From: Styela clava
Lineage: Eukaryota; Chordata; Ascidiacea; Stolidobranchia; Styelidae
Direction of reading: 5' to 3'
DNA: 64,000 bases
Assembly (NCBI RefSeq): GCF_964204865.1
Contig: NC_135254.1
Location: 9,181,001 to 9,245,000, forward strand
The notes under the pieces are model-generated. The model was not told the DNA's origin and did no database searches. It saw nothing but the letters and a program-made list of their open reading frames with translations. Each line of letters starts with the position of its first letter. Position 1 is the first letter of the stretch. Both the position numbers and the translations under genes were made by a program. Below are positions 36,539 to 48,967 of the stretch, in pieces.

Positions 36539-37262
36539 CATAACACTATTGAGCAACATGTCTGATTTCATAAACAATTGCCATGTCAGTATGTCGCAAT
36601 AATACTGGGTCAATTGCTTTCTCTGCGCCCGTACAAGAATGTCTCTTATCAGTCCGACTAAGATTTCCTCAACAAAACGATACAGGCATTGTTAACTTTC
36701 CCGAAATCCTATTGTGAGGCCTGGTTTTCAATATTGATAACTACAAAAGCAAAATAGGCTGGAAGTAAGAAACACGTTACGTTTGTCAATGTCGACCATA
36801 TCTCGAATATGGGAACAGTTAATGGCCATCAAACAAATACAGACATCACATTAAATAGCATCACCGTCGTTTTTAGTATATTGTCAACAAAAATTTCCTA
36901 AAGCGTATAATTTATTGCATAGGCTTAGTTCGTTTGTATAAAGGTGGTCCGCCAAAAGTTTGGTCAAGCTTTACCGGTCCGTCACTTGAAAAAGGTTGTC
37001 GACCAACCACTGCTTTATGGCATCGCCTTAGCGTAATGTATTACCGACAGAATATTAATCGCGTTTTTAGATATTTCTGTTAGTTGGCGCTGATAACGAC
37101 GCTAATTTCCGTATATAAAAGGGGTATCGGAAATATTATTCAGCATTAAATAATAAACAAAATTATTCAATGATCATTATTTTTTAATGAATAATTTCTA
37201 ATCGAATCGAAGGAATGTGGCCTGAAAATATATCACATACCTAGGCTATATTTATTTTTCGG
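36539..37262. other. Spacer, no gene seen
   Basis: No supported feature was found. Confidence 0.5.
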
Positions 37263-37495
37263 TGCTCCCGAAGTATGCGAACCAAGATGGCGGACATCGG
37301 AACGTAACATGGGTAACAGGTTAGGGTTAGGCGATAATTTTTTTCCAATTTTCCTTATTTTAGTCCTATTATCAGTTCGAAGACTAGCCAAGAGCCTCCC
37401 GTAGTATTTATACCTAAAATTATGGCCTAACCCTAACCTAGTACACATATTACATTCCGATGTCCGCCATCTTGGTTCGCATACTTCGGGAGCCC
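37263..37495. mobile_element. Foldback/MITE, type A, intact
   Basis: Long inverted ends (about 65 bp, starting GCTCCCGAAGTATGCG and including CCAAGATGGCGGACATCGG and GGTTAGGGTTAGG) surround a short centre. Flanking TTTTCGG copies suggest a 7-8-bp duplication. The copy at 61980 is its close relative in reverse orientation. Confidence 0.88.
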
Positions 37496-38711
37496 TTTTC
37501 GGTCAACGTAAACCCGCAATAATAACGATTGCCAAATCAACTTTACAAACGCAGTACGCAATCACTATTAATAATACGAGTCACGGGGTCAGGAGGCACG
37601 GAAAAAGAAATTTGATTCGATTAACATTGAAATACACAAATAAGAGTTTTACATTTTATGCACATCTAACCGATGCTACATGTGAGATTCCTGCACATGA
37701 ACGAGTATATCGGATGTATGATATCTGAGAATCGTAATTCTCTTTTAACATCAATTTCCAGGATTTTATCGTTCATGCGCATATGAAATAATTTTTCTAG
37801 GAAATGGATTGATATTTCGCGACACATACAAAATTAGTTGGGGACCACTAGAGTTAGACCATTCGTTTATTTTTTATATTCATGGTTTTTCGAGATTTAT
37901 CCAAGTTGTATTTTGTGTACGTTCGCATAAGAAAACTCATACCCCCAATGTGGGTACCAAAAGCAGAATTACTTACTATCTGCGATTAGAAGTACTGTCA
38001 CTATATGAAAGTGGGTAGTGAATAAATGTACAAAAAAAACTCATTATAAAACTCAACATTATAAAACTGCCAGTGTCGGGCACGGGAGTCATTTAAAGGC
38101 CAAATATAGTCGTAGGTAGTGTATATATGCATGTTGTATTTCTCGTTCATTTTTGTATTGTGTGTGTAACACAAAACGGATTACAGAATTGTCTGATTTA
38201 GCGTGTGACAGAGTAACCGAATTATAATTTTTTGTGTTTGCTTTATCTATTCTTCATGTTCCAGGCCAAGTGGTTTAAACCGTTGGCTGTAGCTGAATAA
38301 TATGTTCATTGAATCTGGGATGTTCGAAAGAAAGCTGCTGTTCCCATGATGTTAGTACCGGGTATGCATTTTCGGTTTCGAATGTCAAACTTTGCCAAGT
38401 GCAGTTTTAAGTATTCTGTGGCGTCTGCAGCTGCCGCAAAACCAATGGCGGTATTTCCATACCATGGCCGCTACGGCCAAACCTATGGCAACTGAATTTT
38501 TAGCTGCCACAAACCAATGACGAGCTGTCGTTACCGAGCCAGCAAATTGAAAATCAATGGCAGGTAAAATTTTGCTGCCGTAACTATGGCAGGTGGGCCG
38601 TAAAGACAGAGTATCCAAATACGGTAATTGTTTTAGTATTCATAATATATAGATTCATATTGTTAAATGAGTCACAGAGCAAAAAAGTTGTCTGGTCAGA
38701 ATGTCTGGTTT
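37496..38711. other. Spacer, no gene seen
   Basis: Between about 38430 and 38600 the word AATGGC or ATGGC recurs several times in a more GC-rich patch. The minus-strand frame over it is not recognisable as a protein. Confidence 0.4.
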
Positions 38712-38719
38712 GTGTAGAC

Positions 38720-39166
38720 CAGGGGTCGGCAACTTCTTGTCGCTCGCGGGCCAAATTTAAGGATTGCAAGTCATTGGCGGGTCGCACATATTTTCAGAAA
38801 GTTGAAAACCGAACGGATGATACTTTTTATAATAAAAACCAAGCAATGATACATCTCTCGAATAGAAGATAGATTTATTTCCTCATTGCATCGCATCTCA
38901 AAAAATTCCATCAGTGAACCCTTTGCACTTCGCATTAACTTTTCTGCGTTTCGCCTAATTATAATTAAATTATGGGCTCATTAAACGAGTATTGTGAATT
39001 TTATACTTGTTAGAATATAATATATATAATTCAGTCTACACTTGTCTCACAATAAATTCTGTTACGTAAAAAATATTATCGTCAAAACAGCTGTTTTGTT
39101 AGTATAATTCAGTTTCGGATTATATTACTTCGCGGGCTGGATCCGGCCCGCAGGTTGCCGACCCTG
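38720..39166. mobile_element. Non-autonomous hAT element with perfect 8-bp TSD
   Basis: Ends CAGGGGTCGGCAAC and GTTGCCGACCCTG; flanks GTGTAGAC at 38712-38719 and 39167-39174. Subterminal CGCGGGCCAAA and GGATCCGGCCCGCAGG. 447 bp, no ORF. It sits about 350 bp downstream of the aminopeptidase gene. Confidence 0.93.
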
Positions 39167-39341
39167 GTGTAGACCGTATAAGCGTAGATCATACACTACA
39201 GCCTACATAATATTTCAGAATGTTCCATTTCGGACAAGACAAACTGTTTGAGGAGACAAATTTCCTATTCCGGTAGGTCTAGAAATATGTGAAATGCAGA
39301 AATCGAAACTTGTCTCAATGACAACAAGTTAACATTTGCTA

Positions 39342-39347
39342 TTTATT
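39342..39347 (-). promoter_or_regulatory. Polyadenylation signal, XPNPEP1-like gene
   Basis: Minus-strand AATAAA about 175 bp beyond the stop codon. Confidence 0.5.
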
Positions 39348-39519
39348 GGTCATATATTTTAAATCAAATATTAGCAAATTGAAAATAGAATATAAGAGGT
39401 GGATACAATAAAAAGGCTAAAAAATAAATTGCTTAAAATTATGTAATGTCATCAAATGAGAGAAAATTGCTAACAAACATAATTATGTTGAACTTTGGTA
39501 AAGAGAGCAGTTCATCATT

Positions 39520-41195
39520 TTAAACAGGCGTAGTTTGTTGCTCCAACCACTTGAGGGTTTCTGTATGTCCCTGAGATTTCAGCTCACGACCAACAATTTC
39601 AAGGCACCTCGCATGATAATCATTTAACCATTGAATTTCATCGCCAGATAAGAGCTCTTCCTTGATCATTTTTTTCTGGATCGGAACATAGGCGATGGGC
39701 TCAAATTTGAAGAACTTCTTTCCAGCGAAATTGTACGCAGTTTGGGCATTTGTGCATAGAAGGGCATTTTCAATCCTGATCCCAAATTTTCCATTTTCAT
39801 AATATCCTGGTTCGTCAGTGATGATCATTCCAGGAGCTAACTCTGTTTCACTGGCAACCTGTACTACCCTGCTGCTGTTGCCAATATATATTCCTACAGG
39901 ACCTTCGTGGACATTGAGAAAAGTCCCAACTCCATGTCCTGTCCCATGCATGTAGTCCAATCCCGCTTTCCAGAGATGCATCCTTGCCAAGGTATCAAGC
40001 ATGTAGCCTTTTGTTCCAGCAGGGAATACTATAAGTGCTAAGGCAATATGGCCTTTCAATACCCTTGTAAAGCATTCTTTTTCATACTCTGATGGATTTC
40101 CAAAGTGTACCGTTCTGGTGGTATCAGTTGTACCATCCAAGTACTGTGCTCCTGAATCACAGAGGTAGATTTCAGATGCTGTTACTGGTCTATCAGCATC
40201 TTCGCTCGGCGTATAGTGAATGATCGATCCAGTTGACCCAGAACTAGATATTGTGCCAAAACTGAGACTGACAAATTTATCTTGCTGCTGACGGAAGTGA
40301 AGGGATTTTTTCGCAGCCGAACATTCAGTGACACCACCTTTCACGACCTCAGTTTCAAGCCAGTGTAAATACTGACATAGAGCAACAGCATCTCTAACAT
40401 TTGCAGCCTTCATACCTTTAATCTCCCTCATATTCTTTATTGCTTTCATTAAAGCAACTGGACTATTAGCTGCCATGACCCTGTGGTTTTCATTGATTGA
40501 AGAGACAATTGCATAGCTTGAACCACTGGTTAGCCAGACATCAGCAGTTGCACAATGCTGCTGAATAAATTCCAAAGCAGAGTCGTAATCATGAACATTG
40601 ATTTTAACTTGGGAGTTAAGATGAGTGGAAACTTTTTCGGTAACAAGGTTTTTATTGATGAAAACTTCTACAGAGGATTCTCCAATTATCAAATAAGCAA
40701 AGAAAACTGGATTGAACTCAACATCAGAACCTCTCATATTTAAAACCCAAGCGATGTCATCAAGCGCTGTGAGAATGAGCCACTTTGTAGAATTCTGCAG
40801 CATTTTATCGCGTAGGGATGCAATTTTTTCTCCCATTGACATACCAGTTGTCTCGTCATCCAATAAAATCAGAGCATTGCACGGCTTCACAGGCTTATCT
40901 TTCCATATTGCATCAACGACATCACTCTTCGTTGCTAAGAGAGAATGACCTTTCACCTGTAACTTCTTTTTCATGGCGTTCCAGCTTCTGTTTGCATACA
41001 ATAACGGATTGACACCAACGTTTGATTTGGGTGGCAGTGTTGAATTCAACCAATCTTCAATTGATGGAGTTTCTTTCACTCCAATCCTCATTAACATCCA
41101 ACTATTATCAAGTTCTCTCTCTGCTTGAAGAAAGTATCTCCCATCTGTCCACAAAGCTGCTTTCTCTTGCGTAATGACCGCAGTTCCAGCAGAGC
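39520..41195 (-). CDS. XPNPEP1: XPNPEP1 exon 2
   Basis: 1676 bp from acceptor AAATTCAG to the TAA stop; carries nearly all of the N-terminal pseudo-active domains and the full catalytic domain in one uninterrupted frame. Confidence 0.93.
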
Positions 41196-41953
41196 CTGAA
41201 TTTGAGAAAATTGAAATTTTTGCGTTAACAAAACCTCAGTGAGAATTTGATATAGACCTTAATACAAAAGGGGGGTGCCATACTTTGATTATAGCAAAAT
41301 TATAATACACCTTTTTGCTAACTTTATATCAAACGAAACAAGTCTCTCAATGTCAAATAAAATCAGAAACATTGACTAGGAAACTGAGATTTAAAAACAA
41401 CAGTAATAATTTTTCAAACTGGAATGAATGAACGTTTGTACATTTATTTGGCTTAGTAAATGATAATACAACAACTCATAAAATATGTGAATTCGAGAAA
41501 AAGAATACAATGACCAAAAACCTGGTACATGGTGCAAGATTGGTCTTATATAACTAATTTAGAAACTTCAGACAGAGAAAAAGAGAGAAAATAGACTATA
41601 TAAGGACCATAAAATAACAATGTACAGTTTAATATCCTAGAAATATACACAGTGAGTAAAATAATAAACAAAATATATTGAAACAAGATATTGAATTTAG
41701 GCCGTTAATATCTAGGTATTTCATGAAATAGTTCATAAACATATATAAAGTATCACATTTAAATTGTAATACTAGTAACACCTGTAAATCCTGACACAAA
41801 ATTTCTTCTTAAATCGCATGGAGCGAGATATTCACTCTGATGTGCATCTGATGATGGAATGATGATTGCTTCCAGTGGAGCAGAAGAGCTTTCTCCACTG
41901 ATCATCACTCTTCTTATGTTTTGTAAAATTTGTGTTGTATCTTTCACTTTCAT
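39520..41953 (-). CDS. XPNPEP1: Xaa-Pro aminopeptidase 1 (aminopeptidase P), two exons
   Basis: Cytosolic metallopeptidase that removes an N-terminal residue preceding proline. Exon 1 is 41782-41953 and exon 2 39520-41195. The junction is phase 1 (G|GC), giving 615 residues (human 623). Exon 1 has IIPSSDAHQSEYLAPCD and RRNFVSGF, and exon 2 continues with SAGTAVIT and WTDGRYFLQAE. The M24 dimetal ligands are all present by position: Asp404 (YLCDSG), Asp415 (TTDTTR), His478 (GTGHGVG), Glu519 (TDEPGYYE) and Glu533 (RIENALL). Spacings match the human enzyme except for about 7 extra residues between His478 and Glu519. Three creatinase-like domains are expected. Having one intron is striking because the vertebrate gene has many. 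The gypsy element lies 6.6 kb upstream. Confidence 0.95.
41782..41953 (-). CDS. XPNPEP1: XPNPEP1 exon 1
   Basis: 172 bp from ATG at 41953 to donor GTGTTACT (phase 1). It encodes the N-terminal 57 residues including QNIRRVM and AIIIPSSDAHQSEYLAP, the conserved opening of aminopeptidase P1. The intron to exon 2 is 586 bp. Confidence 0.9.
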
Positions 41954-43650
41954 TTTGGATTTTATTCATATGAACATGTAATTAGAACTGAGAAAGCAAT
42001 CAAATAGAGATTAATCAATTGATAAATCATATCAGTCTTGCTACGCTCATCCCTAACTTAGTTACTTACTGTGAGATGACAAAATAGATTTCACCAAATT
42101 TAAAAATTGTTAAACTGAAGCTGTGAGATTTTGTAATTGGGAAATTTATGTGAAAATTTTATGATCAGTAAATTATGTAAAAAACCTTAAAAAGCCCGCC
42201 ACTAAGAAATATGAACTACTCATTCTGCTTTATTATGAATCTGACCCTCATTTTTCAATACCTACATTTACTCTATAAAGCGATGAAATGTTCTGTATGC
42301 AATGAATGGACATAAGTACACATCAATAAAATGTAAGCTAAATTGGATCTTTGTGTTTGACTAGATTGGCAATGGCAATCATTACAAAAATATCAATATG
42401 GTGTGGCAGAAAATTTTTTTTTTTTCTTTCCTTGTATTTATTTATTTATTTTTTTTGTTTACTGTATAGTATACCCTAAATTTATCGCGTCTTATTCTTA
42501 CTTAAATAAATTCTCAGTGGTTGTGTGGGTGTGTGTGTGGCTGGTGGGTGCATGTGAGCGTGTGTGAAATAACCTAATAATTTTAGGTGAGTAAACACGT
42601 ACCACTTCCTCTCGGCAAAACCTTCCATCTTATATTTTGTACGTTATAAACCTTATCTAAGGTTTTGTTTGCTCCCCTGATTTCATAATCAGTTTTTATT
42701 TATTTGTTTTTATCTGTCAAATGTATTGTTATGCTGATTATGGAGTCGAAATAAACTTATACTTATTATAGATAACAAAAGGTTTACACACATATGCTAT
42801 AGCTGCATAGAGAACTAAGTTTGCAGTTTAATCATTAACTACCAAATAAGTATACCGTAACTGCAAGACACTAAGAGTACAAAACCAATAGTAGCCTACC
42901 ATACAGTGAGAATTTATAGCATGGTGAACTAGAATATCACAAATTTTAATATTGAAAGAGATTTTCATTTACAGGCAAATCCTTTCAGTCCTTATTCAGT
43001 TATCTGGTTTTATTTTTATCTGTGCTTTTTGGAACAGAGCCATCCAAGTTTTTTCTGTTGATGTACCTCAAGTAGCCTACAACTTAATCCTGTAATACTA
43101 TCAATCACAATCTGCAAATTATTAAAATGGTACGGTAGATATTAATTAAACAGATTTGGAGGTACAACATGTCAACATCACAACATACTGACATAAATTT
43201 CCCTATTTTCAATAATTTGACGTTGATCAGGTAGACCAGTAGACATAAATCAGGCCCCGTAATGTTCGAGCCTCTCGACCTTACGGCGGCGCATTGGACT
43301 TGTGTGATGTTTATGCAGTTCACTTCAATATGTTGATAAAGCACGCTTTGGTATAGTCGGGTTCACATTCTTTGTCCTTTGACATCTCTAAATCTGCAGT
43401 TGTATTTTGTGGCAATTTCTCCAAAACGATTTCTGGGTTGAACGGATGAAGTCCGCATATTCTGAATCCAGATTTCAGATTTGTTGCTGCATTTTTTCCG
43501 ATTCAGCATATAAAGTTTTCAATAGCAGAGGAAAATGCTCCTTCGGAAATCCTCTCAATCGGGTTCCCGTTCTCCTCTCTGATGAAAATTTTTTTCATGT
43601 GGAGGTGGACTTCAGCGGAGAAAAAAACAAACAGTCTAGCGGTTGCAATA
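41954..43650. other. Intergenic stretch upstream of XPNPEP1
   Basis: AT-rich, with low-complexity T runs near 42413-42460 and GTGTGTG near 42525-42560. A plus-strand frame at 43407-43657 reads plausibly but matches nothing I recognise and lacks splice support. Confidence 0.45.
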
Positions 43651-43659
43651 TGTGTGTAG

Positions 43660-43860
43660 GTTCCATTACATTTGAACCCACGTACATTTGAACCCATGAC
43701 AATTGCACCTGTATGCTATTGCACCTATGGAATTTTTTTGTTTCACGGATATTTAAACCCATACTAACCCTAACCCATGGGTTTTAGCACCCGCATATAG
43801 ATTGAACCCGTGGATATACGCATGTGTTCAAATGTACATGGGTTCAAATGTACGGTCACC
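43660..43860. mobile_element. MITE with about 37-bp TIRs and 9-bp TSD (MULE-like)
   Basis: Flanked by TGTGTGTAG at 43651-43659 and 43861-43869. The inverted ends each carry ACATTTGAACCCA twice, one ACGTACATTTGAACCC and the other ATGTACATTTGAAC. The centre repeats ATTGCACC and AACCCAT words. The 9-bp duplication fits Mutator-like elements; the family is not otherwise assigned. Confidence 0.8.
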
Positions 43861-44092
43861 TGTGTGTAGCCTACTGTTTGGTGGTAAACATGTAAAATAA
43901 ATATTGTGCCGATGGGCCAATTACTTCTATACTGAGATGGGAAGTTAACGTATATCTCATGAGAACTTTCTTTCCTCCGAGTAATTATCAATACGGCAAA
44001 AACAGTTCTTTGAACCATCTAATAAACGTCCTGATGGTGCCTGGTTGACCATCGGTTGTCCAGTATCTATATACGTTCATGGCCGCGTAAAC

Positions 44093-45292
44093 CAGTGATT
44101 TCCCTACACCCCCCCTATAGGGGGTGAACACCCCCCCCTAAAATTTCAAACACCCCCCCTAATTTTGAGGTGCGATTCCACACTGTAATTCCTAACTCTA
44201 GTATAATTGTATTCAAATATAACGCCTATGGCATATTCATCAGTGTAGATGAGGGGTTCCAAACCGCAGTCTGCGGGCCAATTACGGCTCGCGTGACGAT
44301 TTAAAATGGCCCGCCGAACTTGAGTGAAATAGTTTAATCCTTCATGTGGTACCTTTTGAGTTTTAGATACCGTCTATTGTTACATCATTATCACAGTTTA
44401 AGGACGTTTATTTCGTAACAATTGAATTATATCGGTATCTTATGTATACGTATGGGTATTAGGATTACACACTGCAGTATTTTAGATATCAGCCGTATAT
44501 TAGGAAAGCTTAATAATGTCACAAAACGAAAACTAGGCACCGAAAACAGACGTTTTTTAGATGAATGACAGCGCTTTTATTTTTTTATTGAAAAGAATCA
44601 AATTTCAGCGATTTGTCTTCTTACCAACAAAATATTTCAGTTCTGAAGGAATACAACATTATGCGCCATTATGATCAGTTGACGCGCGTATTTAAAAAAT
44701 TTAATTCATTGCATAATTCATACAAAGTTCAAACAAACATGTTCCAAAAAAATGTGAAATGTGTAACAAAACAAGCCATAAGTAGCCATTCATACAATGC
44801 CAGATGAGCTAGTAACTTCATTAGTCACTATCAGTTGCAAATTACTTGTTGAAACCTAGTAGTATAAAGTTACGGTTGAAAGCCTTGCTTTATTATCTAT
44901 TTCCCGGGAGTTCTATCAGCTAAATATTATAATTATTGATTTCATTACATAACAAACCGCGATGCTAGGTGTATCTAAAATCAAGCTTAGAGCCTATTTT
45001 GGTGCCTATTTCTCAAAGTTTTCTCAGGGCGCTTAGGCGCGCCCTGAACCCCAGCCGTGCCGTCCCGCACTTTTCCTCGCTGCCCTTTTCTGGCCCTACA
45101 ATTTTATTCTGCTGTGGATTTTGGATCGCCGTCAATCAACTTGGGGAGCCCCTCTTGTACATCGTTTCTTAAATACATACCATTTTTTTAAGAATACAAA
45201 TAGCCTAGTTTTATCTCAAATAGCAAATTATTTACCATACCCCCTAAATTTCGAAACACCCCCCCTAAATGGAAAAGCTGGGGAACATACTG
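44093..45292. mobile_element. hAT-type element with C-rich ends, perfect 8-bp TSD
   Basis: Flanks GCGTAAAC at 44085-44092 and 45293-45300. The left end reads CAGTGATTTCCCTACACCCC and the right end GGGGAACATACTG. Runs of CACCCCCCCTAAA occur just inside both ends. 1200 bp with no transposase. A second hAT-like end (GGGGTTCCAAACCGCAG) begins near 44251, suggesting another element embedded in it. Confidence 0.8.
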
Positions 45293-45386
45293 GCGTAAAC
45301 AACAATCGGGGGAAGCAGGACTCAAGCGGCTGAACTAAAAACATTAGAGAAATAGATGTTTTGAATACTCTTGAATCCTCTCGACC

Positions 45387-45659
45387 CTATTTGTTCCAAT
45401 TGGATTTATCATTGTTAAACATGTTTGTTGGTGAAATTTGGTATAATATGTCCTTCATGTCAGCGAAATATAACTGAATTTCCTCGCATCCAACAGCAGT
45501 CCTTGCCCTTTTTATGTTTGAAACTAGATGTTTCGTTAACCGCCGTCTTTTACAGAAGTTATTGATCCACTTAATACCTGGTTTGTTGTCCGGAAATGAC
45601 GATACGACCCCCTTTTTTTTATCCAAATACGTTTTCACAATGTTCCTCGTGGAGATCAA
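45387..45659 (-). pseudogene. pogo/Tigger-like transposase fragment
   Basis: 90 residues resembling the segment between the CENP-B-like DNA-binding domain and the DDE domain of pogo transposases: KWINNFCKRRRLTKH, a helical linker, then FNNDKSNW where relatives have an F-N-x-D-E-x-N motif. It stops before the catalytic core and is probably a dead remnant. Confidence 0.6.
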
Positions 45660-46005
45660 AAACGCAGTTAATTTTATTTTTGAAAATTGAGGAGTAGGGG
45701 TGCATGTATGTCATTTTCATAAATTATTTTCTGTACTTTTATCATTGACTTTGACACTACCGATACTGATATTTTATCTGGGTGGTTAGCCCTCTTCATG
45801 TCTACGAATTTTAATGAGCTAAATCGGTGCCCCGATGTCTGGCGTCAACTTCACGTCATAAACGCAACATGACGTCTGATTCGACGTGAAAGGCGTTCCC
45901 ATTGACGCAAATTCTATTATTTTTATGGATTTTATAAATCAGAATTTTAGGTTTTATCGGAATCTCGTACGACACCGTGCGATCACTCTAATATATATAT
46001 TATAT

Positions 46006-46742
46006 CAGTGGTTCCCAAACTTTTTGGAGTTGGGACCCACTATTTATTACCATAGCTTATGGCGACCCATTTAATTTTTTTAACATAACAAAGAGCACAG
46101 CAATGACTAATCGTCGCAAAACTACCGTGTTTCCTCGAAAATAAGACCTGTCCTGAAAATAAGACCTAATTTGAATTTTAAAAATGATTTTAATTAAACC
46201 CTACCCTTAAAATGAATTTATAATGTGTGGGAGAGGAAAGGTTCAATAATCTGAGGTAAGGTGGAGATCACACCACTATTCAAGATTGTGTGATATCACA
46301 TTTATGATATTTGTCACTTGATTTTTTTTATAGGAAATACAAATTAAAACAATGGATGTCGGTTTTTATATAATGTTTATTGAAAAATCTCGCGATTTTC
46401 TACAGTGTAATTTTATTTTTAATGTATGAACACAAAAGACCTCTTTCAAAAAAAAACATAGTGTTATTCTTTAAAAGAAAATAAATCTAAATCCTGTCTA
46501 AATTTTAGAGAAACACGGTAAGAAGTGCTGTACAGTGTACAAAACTGCTATGCGTAAAGAAGCCACATGGTCATCCTTTGTGTAGCAAATTTTTGTTCCG
46601 TCGAGAAAATCTTAAGAAGGAAACTTCCACAGATTAGAATTTAAATTCAATTTTTTTTTTTTTGAAGATTTATGTAGTCGCCACCGATTCTAATAGCCAG
46701 TATAATTAATCAAAGCTTTCTACATCTTTTCACGACCCACTA
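46006..46742. mobile_element. Non-autonomous hAT element, right end lost
   Basis: Left end CAGTGGTTCCCAAAC with GGGACCCACTATTTATTACCA, then the GAAAATAAGACC repeats and the AAAAAAAACATAGTGTTATT block in the same order as the 20998 element. The right terminal repeat after TTTTCACGACCCACTA is missing. Confidence 0.82.
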
Positions 46743-47016
46743 AGATTCCTTTTGCGAGCCACTATCGAATGATGGTATTTTATATATGATATATGAATGA
46801 TATATTTTGACGATAGCTTCAGTATAAGTACTTACGGCGTTTAGTAAACATGCGCCAAAAATAACTATGCAAAATTAAAAAAAAATGTGAAAGTAGAGTA
46901 AACAACGCTGGCCATAAAAATTAAAACTGGCGAAATACAGCGCTTTTAATTAATCTGAGATATGGCCGTTTAAATTTTTGTCTCTTTGAAACAGAGCAGC
47001 GTTTATTCGGCTACAC

Positions 47017-47130
47017 CAGGGATCACCAAACTACGTCCTATGGGCTAGATCCGGCCTTTTGCGCCCTTTTATCTGGCACGCAATAACACGAAAAAATGGC
47101 GAAAATTATTTTCAATGGATGTTTTTATTG
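47017..47130. mobile_element. hAT left-end fragment
   Basis: CAGGGATCACCAAACTACG with subterminal GGCTAGATCCGGCC, preceded by GGCTACAC. No partner end was found to the right within 1.5 kb, so the true right boundary is unknown. Confidence 0.5.
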
Positions 47131-48537
47131 ACTTCCTTGTTTATTTCGTTACATTGGCCAATCGGCAAGATGCAAAAAGTGACGTAGCATTAAGTTTTTA
47201 ACATCCGCCCAGACACTTTTATCACTCAAGAAGATTTTCGGCGTTGTTTGTAAACAATAGTTCTCTTCAGATTTTGAAATCCCGCTCCACATAAATAAAT
47301 AAAAATGATTTACTCTAGCATTCTCCTTTCCAATTTTATTCTTCCATTTTGAGAATATAATTTTAAATTCTAGAATGTTCCTCCCCAATATTTTAGTCAT
47401 CTGAAACTGTGGATCTTAAACATAATAGCTTGAAGAGGGGAGAAGGGGGGGGGGGGGGGGTGACTTTGATGACCGCCTGGTCGTATCACTCCCTCCTGTC
47501 TATACCAAACTAATTTATTTCTTATTGTTATTTTTATTACGATGACTGTTATTTTTGGTTGACGAAAAGATAAATCTCTCTCTCTCTCCTTCGCGATTTT
47601 GAATGCTATTCAGTTTCTTTTTGCTGCATTTCAGAAGTTTAAGTATGAATCGGCGCCCCGATGTCTGACGTCAACCTCACGTCATGAATAAGGCAGCCAT
47701 TATGTTGCCTTCTTAGGAGTTGTAGCTTAATTGCAATAATCAAAAATTAGTCTAGAAATAGCTGTGATAAAATAGGCTAAAATTCTCTACCGGTACGCAA
47801 CTATCACGCAACGTTTTCTGCGAAGGATGCACTCGTGGCGTGTACTTGCGGCGAAACTGTTGATGTGTGTAAGTTTCTCGCGTTTTGCTAACAGCTAACT
47901 TTAAGACAACCCCATGGCCTCTCGTCCGGTTACCATTCCATATCGGATATGGGATTAATGGACCTTTCCCTGGCATCAAAACATCCGTATTCCCAACCAA
48001 TCACAAGCGAGCAGATTGTAAACAAACATTCATCGCTGAAAGTCGCTCAGACAACGTTCCTACAGTCCGCACGCTGGCGGTCTAGGCAAATATTTGCCCT
48101 TTTTCACTGTTCTGCGAGAATCAGAAAGCTGTAATACTGTATGTTACTTGTTGCAAATCACGTTCACGAAATCTATATAAATTTATACTGAAAGGTTTCG
48201 GCCTAGGCCGGCACCTTACAGGTACAGGTCAACCAACTCTGCAACTGCTATTTCGAATCAAAAAATAGTAGACACTAGACAGTCACGCTGGTGAAATCAA
48301 GGGTACCGATAGCCTACCGTATGTCATTACGGAAGAATTCGCCATCGATGCGATGTTGCATTTTTATAAAACAGAATCTATTAGTGCAATATTTTGATAG
48401 ACTAACTATAGTTAAACGCTGCTTGGTATTTTCCGGTCTGACAACCGGTACCCCTGCCGGACAGATGGAGTAGGATTTGTGCCTTTTCCTAAACCACATA
48501 TCGACCGTCAAAAAGCAATGAGGTGGAAAAAAGCACG
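47131..48537. other. Spacer left of gypsy element
   Basis: Holds a run of about 16 G at 47445-47460 and a second copy (about 47649-47690) of an ATCGG(C/T)GCCCCGATGTCTG repeat also present at 45828-45863. No gene is supported. Confidence 0.45.
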
Positions 48538-48954
48538 TGCAACGGTACGACTTAACCGGAATACCGGTAGGTGCTCGCCACTGATACAGTCTAGTAATAC
48601 TGTAATAATTAGTTCAGAAGATCCAATGTGCTGCAAAGACACACAAATAGGTTCGAAGTTCACGATGCAAACGAAGAGACTTTATTAAAATAGTGTAAAA
48701 TCCACGCTTAAAGCAGATAATATAAGAGCGACAAAATACGGTCCTCACTCAGCGACAGCAAAAGCAAGAAGAGCGAACACTGCGTACGCAGCACAGTTCA
48801 CATATGCAGTGGTGGGCGGAGTCGAGTAACTGAATCTAACTATTGGGCGAATTAGGGCTCAGACTCCACACACCAATGCATATGCAATAACTAGACACTA
48901 AATATAAATAAAATACAAAATAATAAAAAATAGGACAATTCCAGTCCCGCCACA
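48538..48954 (-). repeat. 3' LTR of gypsy element
   Basis: 417 bp, TG...CA ends (TGCAACGG...CGCCACA on the plus strand). On the transcribed strand it contains AATAAA near 48685, a likely polyadenylation signal. Confidence 0.93.
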
Positions 48955-48957
48955 ATA

Positions 48958-48967
48958 CCCCCCTTTT
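48958..48967 (-). other. Polypurine tract
   Basis: AAAAGGGGGG on the minus strand, three bases before the 3' LTR; the expected plus-strand DNA primer. Confidence 0.8.

Noticed and set aside
38385..38618. Minus-strand frame over the AATGGC-repeating patch
   Set aside because: Explained by short repeated words; no family resemblance or exon signals.
43407..43691. Plus-strand 94-residue frame considered as a gene
   Set aside because: It runs into the MULE-like MITE, lacks splice or family support, and the opposite strand is equally open.
47149..47400. 83-residue minus-strand frame considered as a hAT transposase piece
   Set aside because: It follows a hAT left end, but no diagnostic motif could be identified.
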